Assembly: GCA_002381765.1 (NCBI GenBank)
Contig: DFXX01000018.1
Coordinates: 1-6,310, forward strand
Source of the DNA: Bacteriovoracaceae bacterium UBA4097
GTDB taxonomy: Bacteria > Bdellovibrionota > Bacteriovoracia > Bacteriovoracales > Bacteriovoracaceae
Direction of reading: 5' to 3'
DNA length: 6,310 nt
Shown: positions 1-6,304 of the stretch, one piece after another
Layout of the letters: each line of letters begins with the position of its first letter
Position numbering within the stretch: the stretch's first letter is position 1
Position numbers and translations under genes: made by a program
Notes under the pieces: model-generated
Seen by the model: the letters and a program-made list of their open reading frames with translations, nothing else
Database searches by the model: none
What the model was told of the DNA's origin: nothing

Positions 1-19
1 ATTTAGATGCGATAGCCCT

Positions 20-35
20 GTACGTGACACTTTTC
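20..35 (+). repeat. Repeat copy 1, upstream of the SNF2 gene
   Basis: The 16-base string GTACGTGACACTTTTC occurs here and again, identically, at 3192-3207. The two copies lie in the same orientation on either side of the SNF2 gene; this one ends 49 bases before its start codon. A looser relative sits in the palindrome at 3968-3998. This copy lacks the left arm (CCAAA-GGT) that the other two show, so it cannot form the same hairpin. It may be a dispersed intergenic repeat or a regulator binding site; the window alone cannot decide. Confidence 0.6.
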
Positions 36-41
36 TAACGC

Positions 42-80
42 TTGATCGTTAAGCTAAAATTCACTAAAAAAATAAAGGTG
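42..80 (+). promoter_or_regulatory. Candidate promoter and start-deciding ribosome binding site of the SNF2 gene
   Basis: AAGGTG at 75-80 lies four bases before the GTG at 85 and is the best ribosome binding site here; it supports the GTG start. Upstream, TTGATC (42-47) and TAAAAA (65-70) are separated by 17 bases and are a weak match to a sigma-70 promoter. An alternative -10 is TAAAAT at 55-60, which would place the repeat at 20-35 over the -35 region. The ribosome binding site is reasonably supported; the promoter elements are guesses from consensus resemblance. Confidence 0.35.
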
Positions 81-84
81 TCTC

Positions 85-3000
85 GTGCTCAGTCAGAATT
101 TGGATAACTTCACGTCGTTTTACTTCGCTCGCGCTTTTTCCTACCTGAGAAAAATTAGGCAAATTGACGGGAATGAAAATGAGTTAGTTTTCAAAGTAAG
201 AGGAACCCGGGAATACGACGTCACTTTGAAAAGTGAATCTGATGACATTCTCTATGCCTACTGTAGTTGTCCGGCGTTTGAGAGAATGGATGAATGTAAA
301 CATGTTGCGGCATGTATTCTTTTTGTAGACCATACTCCCTTTGCCAGAAAATTTGGCCCTTTCGTTACTTATTCGGGATCGTCATTTCTTGAGGATGAAT
401 CTAAATTCGGATCAGGAAGCCAATTCAAAAAAGTTCTGAGCTTCCTTAAATCGTCTCATGCTGAAGGCATATCTCCTATCTTTCCAACCGAAGCCCGCAA
501 TCAAACTGCTATCGATGAGATTTGGTATGAAGTGCATGTACAAGATTTTAATTGGTCCCCTGTTGAAATACGAGTTGATTTTAGAAGCCGCTCAATGCTC
601 AAAAGTGGGAAATTTGGAAAACTAAAACAGAAGAAGCTTAAATTCTCCGATATCTCACTTATTAAATCGTGTGAAGATAAGATTGTTTTTGAAAAAATCT
701 TACCCTTCATTACTGCCTTACCAAGTAGCAGAGGAGAAATGTGCTTTGAGTATGCCTATCTTGAGGGCGAGAGTAGCGAACTCCTCACGAAGATTTTCAA
801 GACAGGGCGGGCCTACCGTTCCAGAGGATATTATCAAGACGATGAAATCATTCCCATCACTTTGGAGGAGTCATCCATAATAGAAGTGAAATTAAAGACC
901 AGTATGGAAGATCTCTCTATGAATTTGGCGCTGTATTTTGATGGGGAAGAGTTGAATCTAAACTCTCTCAATGAGGTGACCTTCCTCTGGAACTCGAAGA
1001 TGCTCCTTTATAAGAATAAGGCTTACTTCTTTGAAACGTATTTAGGTAAAGATTTATTTTCTCACTTGAAGATGGAAGGCCTGGTTCACTTCACGAAAGA
1101 TGATTTTGAAAGTGAGAGAGAGGCCATCTTAGGATCCTTAGATCACAGAGCTATCGCAGGCGATACTTTTGGTTTATCCATAGAGGAAGTGGATATCCCT
1201 CTTGAGTTGCACCTCAAACTGCCATTAGGAATCGATCAAGTTCAGGCGAGACTCATCTCACAGATTCCTCCCAAAGTGCCGCCTTTTGATTTCTTAACTA
1301 TTCCCAAGAAAAGTCATCATCTGGAAATCAAGGAGGAACTTGAGACCTTAAGTACTTCTCGAATCGATGCTGATGGCTTTTTCTCTATACCCATCGGAAG
1401 TTTCCAGAAGATTATTACCAAGTCTCTTGAGTTAAATGTGAGTGTCAAGGCGGAAAAGGCACTGATTAAATCTGCTGACTCATTCAATATGTCCATTAAC
1501 CACGCCATGAATTGGTTTGAAATTAATGGCTCGGTTTCTATTGATGAAAAAGAATTTTCCCTCCCTGAAATCTTGAAGCGTGTGAAAGAGGGCTCCGACT
1601 TTATTGAATTTAAGAAAGGGGAGCTGACGTATCTGCCAAAGGCCTGGCTCGATAAAGTTAAGAAGATATCTGAGATGGCCGTTTTTGAGGATGGAAAATA
1701 CATTGTCCATGTCTCACGTGCTCAGCAGTTAGAATCTCTAGAGGTTCCTTCAACTGAGCTGAGCCTTTTTTTACATAATATAAAAAAATTCAAATCCCTG
1801 GTGGAGACTCATCCTTCTAAGAAGTTCAAGGGTAAGCTTCGTGATTATCAAACCTTTGGGTTAAGCTGGATGCAATTTCTGAGAGAAGTTGGTTTAGGCG
1901 GGTGCCTTGCCGATGATATGGGACTAGGAAAGACAGTCCAGGTTGCTGCCAACTTGCAGTTAAGAAAATATGAAGATAAGGAAGCAAATCTTTCCTTAGT
2001 TATTTGCCCAAAATCTCTGGTGTTTAACTGGAAAAATGAGCTTCAAAAATTTGCTCCAGATCTGAAGGTAGAAGTTCATGAAGGGGGAGAAATAGATCTT
2101 GCTTCTGTCTATTCAGATGTCCTCATTACGACCTATGGATTAATGCAAAGAAATTGTGAGCACTATTTGAAGCGCGATTTTGATTACATTATTTTGGATG
2201 AAGCCCAGGCCATCAAAAATCCGCGATCCTTAACCAGTAAAGCGGTCTTCACACTGAAGTCTCACCATCGATTAGCACTTACAGGTACCCCCATCGAAAA
2301 TCACATTGGAGAGTTTTATAGTATTTTTAATTTTCTCATGCCCGGTGTTTATAAGAAGGAGGCTATGAATCCGAATCTGGCCAATATCTCTTTAGCTAAG
2401 GCCCTGAAGCCCTTTGTCTTAAGGAGAACTAAAAAACAAGTTCTGAAGGATTTACCTCCCAGGATTGAGCAAGTTATTTACTGTGAGCAAAAGCTAGAAG
2501 AGAAAAAGCACTATAATGAACTCAGGGAGTTTATTACCGCCAATTTAAATAAGAAAATCGAATTAGATAATTTTAAGAAATCCTCCATCATGGTTTTGGA
2601 AGCACTAACCCGTTTGCGACAGGCCTCTTGCCACCCAGGACTTATTAATGCCTCCCTGCTTGAAATGCCTACTGGCAAACTAGAGCAGTTACAAATCATG
2701 CTTGAAGAAATACTCCAAGAAGGTCATAAGGTTGTCATCTTTAGCCAGTTCACAACTCTGCTTAAGCTCGTGCGAGAGAAACTCGGATTCACTGATAGTG
2801 ATTCCGTTTATTTGGATGGATCAAGCCAGAAGAGGGAAGCCATCGTTGGTGATTTTAGAAACAATAGTGCTAAGAATGTCTTCTTCATTAGCCTTAAGGC
2901 CGGGGGAACAGGTTTGAATCTAGTCGAGGCCAGCTACTGCTTTCTCCTGGATCCGTGGTGGAATCCGGCGGTAGAAGATCAGGCCATGGGCCGCTTACAC

Positions 3001-3180
3001 CGCATAGGTCAAAAGAAATCCGTAAACGTCTATCGCCTGATTACCAAGGGCTCCATCGAGGAAAAAGTGCTTGAGCTCCAAAAAGTAAAAAAGGACATAG
3101 TGGCCGATGTATTAGACGAAACCTCCGAGGGCTTCCTTCGCTCATTAACCTCAAAAGACCTCGAATTCCTGCTGCAGTAA
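85..3180 (+). CDS. SWIM zinc-finger SNF2-family DNA-dependent ATPase (helicase-like)
   Basis: Cytoplasmic SNF2-family ATPase of 1031 residues. Such proteins use ATP hydrolysis to translocate on double-stranded DNA and displace bound proteins; the bacterial target of this SWIM-containing branch is not settled. An N-terminal SWIM zinc finger is visible as CxC-x8-CxH (C60, C62, C71, H73). Residues about 90-560 form a long divergent region, probably the accessory domain usual in bacterial SNF2 proteins. The C-terminal motor is intact: LRDYQ (585-589), Walker A DDMGLGKT with K616, Walker B DEAQ (705-708), LTGTP (732-736), VVIFSQF (883-889), KAGGTGLNL (938-946) and GRLHRIGQ (969-976, G969 where D is common). 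The linker between FLMPG (750-754) and PFVLRR (776-781) is only about 21 residues, shorter than I expect. The GTG start at 85 follows AAGGTG by four bases and leaves the SWIM domain in place. No neighbour in the window points to a role in defence or transcription. Family assignment is secure; biological role is unknown. Confidence 0.96.
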   Translation: MLSQNLDNFTSFYFARAFSYLRKIRQIDGNENELVFKVRGTREYDVTLKSESDDILYAYCSCPAFERMDECKHVAACILFVDHTPFARKFGPFVTYSGSSFLEDESKFGSGSQFKKVLSFLKSSHAEGISPIFPTEARNQTAIDEIWYEVHVQDFNWSPVEIRVDFRSRSMLKSGKFGKLKQKKLKFSDISLIKSCEDKIVFEKILPFITALPSSRGEMCFEYAYLEGESSELLTKIFKTGRAYRSRGYYQDDEIIPITLEESSIIEVKLKTSMEDLSMNLALYFDGEELNLNSLNEVTFLWNSKMLLYKNKAYFFETYLGKDLFSHLKMEGLVHFTKDDFESEREAILGSLDHRAIAGDTFGLSIEEVDIPLELHLKLPLGIDQVQARLISQIPPKVPPFDFLTIPKKSHHLEIKEELETLSTSRIDADGFFSIPIGSFQKIITKSLELNVSVKAEKALIKSADSFNMSINHAMNWFEINGSVSIDEKEFSLPEILKRVKEGSDFIEFKKGELTYLPKAWLDKVKKISEMAVFEDGKYIVHVSRAQQLESLEVPSTELSLFLHNIKKFKSLVETHPSKKFKGKLRDYQTFGLSWMQFLREVGLGGCLADDMGLGKTVQVAANLQLRKYEDKEANLSLVICPKSLVFNWKNELQKFAPDLKVEVHEGGEIDLASVYSDVLITTYGLMQRNCEHYLKRDFDYIILDEAQAIKNPRSLTSKAVFTLKSHHRLALTGTPIENHIGEFYSIFNFLMPGVYKKEAMNPNLANISLAKALKPFVLRRTKKQVLKDLPPRIEQVIYCEQKLEEKKHYNELREFITANLNKKIELDNFKKSSIMVLEALTRLRQASCHPGLINASLLEMPTGKLEQLQIMLEEILQEGHKVVIFSQFTTLLKLVREKLGFTDSDSVYLDGSSQKREAIVGDFRNNSAKNVFFISLKAGGTGLNLVEASYCFLLDPWWNPAVEDQAMGRLHRIGQKKSVNVYRLITKGSIEEKVLELQKVKKDIVADVLDETSEGFLRSLTSKDLEFLLQ

Positions 3181-3184
3181 CCCG

Positions 3185-3207
3185 CCAAATGGTACGTGAC
3201 ACTTTTC
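3185..3207 (+). repeat. Repeat copy 2, between the SNF2 and lipoprotein genes
   Basis: It contains GTACGTGACACTTTTC (3192-3207), identical to 20-35, preceded by CCAAATG (3185-3191). With that left arm it aligns to the palindrome core at 3972-3994: CCAAA, GGTA, TGACAC and TTTT are shared, with a two-base insertion (CG) and one base missing. It looks like a degenerate member of the same family that has lost much of its self-complementarity. It starts 4 bases after the SNF2 stop codon and ends 93 bases before the lipoprotein start. Confidence 0.55.
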
Positions 3208-3246
3208 AAATCTGAAGTATTTGCTGCGAATGGTTAGCTCGTTATG

Positions 3247-3280
3247 GCACTTTTTTGTGCGGATGAGTAGAAGTCTTCTA
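3247..3280. promoter_or_regulatory. Two tandem dyads upstream of the lipoprotein gene (possible operators)
   Basis: Two perfect inverted repeats stand close together. GCAC-TTTTTT-GTGC occupies 3247-3260. TAGAAG-T-CTTCTA occupies 3268-3280, a 13-base palindrome with a single central base, too tight to form a hairpin and so more like a protein-binding site. The second ends nine bases before the ribosome binding site AAGGAG (3290-3295), a place where a bound regulator could block transcription or initiation. I found no convincing sigma-70 promoter in this gap. Short dyads also occur by chance, so this is a candidate only. Confidence 0.3.
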
Positions 3281-3300
3281 TCGATAACCAAGGAGACAAA

Positions 3301-3957
3301 ATGAAATTCGCACTTATGACACTTGCCCTTTGTATGCTTGTTAGCTGTGGTGGAAAAGATTCTGCATCAACTAAGACTGAAAAATCTCAGTCGGAAGCTT
3401 TATCTTCTGAAGAAGGCGTGAGACTGGATTCGCCTGAAGTAGGTTTTCATCGTGCTATTGAATTGAACTATCACTTTCAAAGTGTCTATGAAAGCATGAG
3501 CCTGAATCCATCTGCAAAAAATCCTGCCCCTGGAGTTAAGCCTTTTTTTCTTATTCTTAATGATGAAAACCACTTCGACCTAACTTTTTACCGTAACCAA
3601 TATATCAAAAAAGTATCTTATCTTGATCTTGGCAATGCTCTGGCGAGAACCAAAGTTAAGAACTTTGACTTAAGTGTCATGAAGCATCCTCACTTGAAGT
3701 CTGTTAAAAACTTCAATGACAACTTCACCTTCATGGGCAGCGTGGATTATCCAGAACAAGACCTAGGCGGAAAGGTTTTCATTGTTGAAACAGAAGCCGT
3801 TGAAGGCTCTCATAAAAGTCATATGACTATCATGTTCTGGGTCGATTGCATGGGAGATCTTAAATGGCGAAATAAAACCGATTACACATGTACTAGCGAT
3901 AAACTTACCTTCAACTACAAGCTCCTCAATTTCCGCCTCGAAAAACTCCTCAATTAA
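3301..3957 (+). CDS. Lipoprotein of unknown family
   Basis: A 218-residue predicted lipoprotein. The N-terminus is a type II signal peptide: MKFALM, a short hydrophobic stretch, then the lipobox LVSC (13-16) with C16 as the lipidated residue after signal peptidase II cleavage. The residue after it is Gly rather than Asp, which by the usual rule favours the outer membrane. Residues 17-40 are rich in Ser, Thr, Lys and Glu and look like a flexible tether. The mature domain (about 41-218) mixes aromatic and charged residues, with no motif I recognise; C183 and C197 are its only other cysteines after the lipidated one and could form a disulfide. The ATG start follows AAGGAG (3290-3295) by five bases. 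The gene is separated from the SNF2 gene by 120 bases and converges on the next gene, so it is probably its own transcript. Lipoprotein status is well supported; function is unknown. Confidence 0.9.
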   Translation: MKFALMTLALCMLVSCGGKDSASTKTEKSQSEALSSEEGVRLDSPEVGFHRAIELNYHFQSVYESMSLNPSAKNPAPGVKPFFLILNDENHFDLTFYRNQYIKKVSYLDLGNALARTKVKNFDLSVMKHPHLKSVKNFNDNFTFMGSVDYPEQDLGGKVFIVETEAVEGSHKSHMTIMFWVDCMGDLKWRNKTDYTCTSDKLTFNYKLLNFRLEKLLN

Positions 3958-3973
3958 TTCATCCTCCCTGTCC
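3901..3973 (+). terminator. Candidate Rho-utilisation (C-rich, G-poor) tract at the lipoprotein 3' end
   Basis: These 73 bases contain 27 C and only 4 G, with many YC dinucleotides (CTCCTC, TTCCGCCTC, ATCCTCCC). They cover the last codons of the lipoprotein gene and run into the palindrome. C-rich, G-poor RNA of this kind is the known signature of Rho loading sites. No hairpin followed by a U-run is present after the gene. The composition is directly seen; the Rho interpretation is inference. Confidence 0.3.
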
Positions 3974-3998
3974 AAAAGGTATGACACCTTTTGGGCAG
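3968..3998. repeat. Strong palindrome between convergent genes, repeat-family member
   Basis: A 13-base stem with a 5-base loop: CTGTCCAAAAGGT (3968-3980), loop ATGAC, ACCTTTTGGGCAG (3986-3998). All positions pair, with a single T-G wobble. Its core shares GGTA, TGACAC and TTTT with the repeat copies at 20-35 and 3185-3207. It lies between the 3' ends of two convergent genes, where a bidirectional terminator is expected, but neither side carries a T-run directly after the stem. It could stop or protect both transcripts' 3' ends, or simply be a dispersed palindromic element that settled in a permissive site. Confidence 0.75.
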
Positions 3999-4006
3999 AG
4001 GCCTTC

Positions 4007-4864
4007 TTAATAGGCGACTTCTCGATCCAAAGTGAGACTATAAGTACAAGACTGCTCGGTTTCATCATCGCTAATGACGTAAGTTCCATTAAATCTCTTC
4101 ACACCCACAAGTTCGGTAAAACTCCCAGATAAACTAATAGTCTGGCAGCTCCCCGCCGGAAATCTCGTTCCAGAAAGTTCACCACAATTGCGGCCAGTAA
4201 GACTTACTTCACCTGTCACGGGAGAGATGGGTAAGCTTCCCAGTGGATGCGATGGGAGACCCACAATGGTATCTCGATATCCCAAATACATTCTCATCTC
4301 CATATTCGCAGCAAGCTCAAGACGAGTCGCAGATGAATCGACGCGATAGCAGAGGGCCCTATTGTCAGAGATTTCATTGATGTTTCCTGCGTAAAGGCCA
4401 CAGTAACCCGTGAGGTCCCCAAACCCCACTGAGCAGCTTACATTTTCTTCAACTTCTCCAATGGAGGCCCCAGTCATAACCGCAGTCACATTATGAATAC
4501 TACTGGCATTTCCAAAAGTATCCCGGAGAGTAAGTGTCAGCGGCACACTTCCTGGACCAGTTCCAATCGCCATAATCGCAATGGATCTCACTCCATTGGT
4601 GACTATGGGAAAATCAACCAAGAAGCTCTTTCCTTGCAGGAGACTCGAACCCGATACTTCAGCACTCGAGACAAAATAATTATCCGAATAAATTCCCTGA
4701 ATTTCACCATTGGCCTCATTCCAACTGATGGAAAAGTTCACGGTAGGGGGAGAGATATCGGAGGTATTAAGCGAGAAGGAGCCTTCCATTTTTTTCTCAA
4801 AGTCCTGAGCAAATGCCGAAATTGAGAGCGAAAACAGCATCAACAATCTTATTAAAACGGTCAT
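4007..4864 (-). CDS. Exported protein of unknown family with six cysteines
   Basis: A 285-residue protein with a Sec signal peptide: Arg6, a hydrophobic core (LLMLFSLSISAF) and an AFA|QD cleavage site after residue 19. With no lipobox it should be released to the periplasm, outer membrane or outside. The mature chain is rich in Ser, Thr, Gly and Val with alternating polar and hydrophobic residues, suggesting beta-sandwich structure. It contains six cysteines, all in the C-terminal half (144, 155, 172, 227, 240, 273), an even number consistent with three disulfides. I recognise no catalytic motif or named family. The ATG at 4864-4862 follows a perfect AAGGAGG (4876-4870) with five bases between, so the start is secure. 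It converges with the lipoprotein gene (49-base gap) and diverges from ugd (126-base gap), and is probably a single-gene transcript. Export is well supported; function is unknown. Confidence 0.87.
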   Translation of the reverse strand: MTVLIRLLMLFSLSISAFAQDFEKKMEGSFSLNTSDISPPTVNFSISWNEANGEIQGIYSDNYFVSSAEVSGSSLLQGKSFLVDFPIVTNGVRSIAIMAIGTGPGSVPLTLTLRDTFGNASSIHNVTAVMTGASIGEVEENVSCSVGFGDLTGYCGLYAGNINEISDNRALCYRVDSSATRLELAANMEMRMYLGYRDTIVGLPSHPLGSLPISPVTGEVSLTGRNCGELSGTRFPAGSCQTISLSGSFTELVGVKRFNGTYVISDDETEQSCTYSLTLDREVAY

Positions 4865-4990
4865 TTACTCCTCCTTTTTTTACCAAATTATGATCTCCTT
4901 GTTTGAAGAGTCATCTCAAGCAACAAACCTTGGACAAATCCCCATAAAATCGTAGAGAATGGGGGCACTTTTCACTCTCAAGGAGCTTTT
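4865..4990. promoter_or_regulatory. Divergent promoter region between the exported-protein gene and ugd
   Basis: This 126-base gap must hold the start signals of two divergent genes. Toward ugd, TTGGAC (4930-4935) lies 17 bases before TAGAGA (4953-4958), a fair -35 with a poor -10; ribosome binding site AAGGAG (4980-4985) is five bases from the ATG. GGCACTTTT at 4964-4972 also occurs upstream of the lipoprotein gene at 3246-3254. Toward the minus-strand gene, CATAAT (4892-4887) is a good -10 match but has no clear -35 at normal distance, and AAGGAGG (4876-4870) is its ribosome binding site. The ribosome binding sites are firm; promoter boxes are tentative. Confidence 0.4.
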
Positions 4991-6304
4991 ATGAAGCTAA
5001 GCATTATTGGCACAGGCTATGTAGGCCTAGTTACAGGAACTTGTTTTGCAGAAATGGGTCACAACGTGACTTGTATCGATATTGACGCCGCTAAAGTCGA
5101 GCGCATGAAGAATGGTGAATGTCCGATCTTTGAACCAGGACTTGAGCCGATGATGCAAGCAAACTTCAACGAAGGTCGTCTGCACTTTGATAATACCTAT
5201 AATTCGGTGACCGAGGCCGAAGCCGTTTTCCTTGCCGTTGGAACTCCATCTTCTGATGATGGCCAGGCCGATCTTAAATATGTTTTCGCTGCTTGTGACT
5301 CTATCGCTCCCTTCTTAAGAGAGGGATCAGTGGTAGTGGTGAAGTCCACCGTTCCAGTAGGAACAGGAAATAAAGTTCGCGAGCACTTAAAATCTAAAAC
5401 CAATAAAAAATTCTTCGTGGTGAATAACCCTGAGTTCTTAAAAGAAGGCTCGGCCGTTGAGGACTTCATGAAGCCAGAAAGAATCATCATCGGCTCTCAA
5501 GAAGACGAGTCAGCAGAAATTATCGAAGAGCTTTACGAGCCATTTAATCGTCAAGTTAAGCGCACCATTCGCATGAGTAATATCTCTGCTGAAATGACTA
5601 AGTATGCGGCTAACTGCTTTCTCGCGACCAAGATCTCTTTCATGAATGAAGTTGCTCGTTTGTGTGACATCACGGGTGCTGACGTTGAAGAAGTTCGTCA
5701 TGGAATTTCAACCGATTCACGAATCGGCTCTCAGTTCTTGTACCCAGGTCCAGGTTACGGTGGATCTTGTTTTCCAAAAGATGTGAAGGCGCTGGTTTAC
5801 ACAGCTCGTGAGCACGGAATCAATTTCAAGATCGTTGAAGCCGTGGAAGAAGTAAACAAAGAGCAGAAGAAGTACTTAGTAAATAAAGTGAAGAAGCACT
5901 TCAATGGCGACGTTAAAGGCAAGGTCTTTGTTATCTGGGGAACCGCTTTCAAGGCCAATACCGACGACATCCGCGAAACTCCGGCCATCGATACCGTAGT
6001 GGCCCTCCATGAGGCCGGTGCTAAGGTCCGCATCCACGACCCAGAAGCCGCCGATCACTTCCAGCAGTTCATGAATAAGAGCGGAATCCCGGTGGATCAG
6101 TTCGAAAACAAATACGATGCCCTAAATGGTGCCGATGCCCTCATCGTCCTAACCGAGTGGAAGCAATACCGTGCTCCTGACTTCGACGAAATCAAATCCC
6201 GCTTGAAGTCCCCACTTCTCTTCGACGGCCGCAACCTCTACAGTACCAAAAAAGTACTAGAGCAAGGTTTCACCTACTACGCCATCGGCAAATCCATTAA
6301 ATAA
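4991..6304 (+). CDS. ugd: UDP-glucose 6-dehydrogenase
   Basis: Cytoplasmic enzyme that oxidises UDP-glucose to UDP-glucuronate with two NAD+, supplying precursor for capsule, exopolysaccharide or lipopolysaccharide sugars. The 437-residue length is normal for the family and all landmarks are present. The NAD-binding Rossmann motif GTGYVG is at residues 7-12, with the acidic D30/D32 at the end of the second strand. VGTP (83-86), STVPVGT (119-125) and NPEFLKEGSA (146-155) follow. The central helix carries K204 and N208 (TKYAAN). The active-site loop GYGGSCFPKD (255-264) holds the catalytic nucleophile C260 and D264. The UDP-binding C-terminal domain shows WGTAFKANTDDIRETPA (316-332) and FDGRN (411-415). 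AAGGAG (4980-4985) sits five bases before the ATG, and the N-terminal MKLSIIGTGYVG is the usual family start. No other sugar-nucleotide or glycosyltransferase gene is in the window; any cluster would lie downstream. The last third uses more C-ending codons than the first. Paralogous GDP-mannose dehydrogenases are less likely given the motif wording. Confidence 0.97.
   Translation: MKLSIIGTGYVGLVTGTCFAEMGHNVTCIDIDAAKVERMKNGECPIFEPGLEPMMQANFNEGRLHFDNTYNSVTEAEAVFLAVGTPSSDDGQADLKYVFAACDSIAPFLREGSVVVVKSTVPVGTGNKVREHLKSKTNKKFFVVNNPEFLKEGSAVEDFMKPERIIIGSQEDESAEIIEELYEPFNRQVKRTIRMSNISAEMTKYAANCFLATKISFMNEVARLCDITGADVEEVRHGISTDSRIGSQFLYPGPGYGGSCFPKDVKALVYTAREHGINFKIVEAVEEVNKEQKKYLVNKVKKHFNGDVKGKVFVIWGTAFKANTDDIRETPAIDTVVALHEAGAKVRIHDPEAADHFQQFMNKSGIPVDQFENKYDALNGADALIVLTEWKQYRAPDFDEIKSRLKSPLLFDGRNLYSTKKVLEQGFTYYAIGKSIK

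Noticed and set aside
1..19. Tail of an upstream gene
   Set aside because: In-frame stops such as TAG at 4-6 and 14-16 could end an upstream gene, but too little sequence is present to assign a frame.
1317..1703. Open frame of 128 codons on the minus strand inside the SNF2 gene
   Set aside because: Shadow of a long intact coding frame; no supporting start context or family resemblance.
85..3180. SNF2 gene as part of a defence system such as DISARM
   Set aside because: Defence systems using SNF2 proteins are recognised by partner genes (methylase, nuclease, phospholipase-like protein). None is present in the window; the neighbours are a lipoprotein and, further away, ugd.
3968..3998. Palindrome as a classical intrinsic terminator
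   Set aside because: The stem is strong, but no T-run follows it on either strand; the internal TTTT lies within the stem itself. It is kept as a repeat with possible termination role.
3763..4089. Open frame of 108 codons on the minus strand overlapping both convergent genes
   Set aside because: It lies antisense to the lipoprotein and out of frame with the exported-protein gene, both of which have good ribosome binding sites and signal peptides; its own product has no recognisable feature.
4493..4825. Open frame of 110 codons on the plus strand
   Set aside because: Entirely antisense to the exported-protein gene, whose perfect ribosome binding site and signal peptide show that it is the real one.
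5797..6033. Minus-strand open frames inside ugd
   Set aside because: Antisense shadows of a well conserved enzyme gene.
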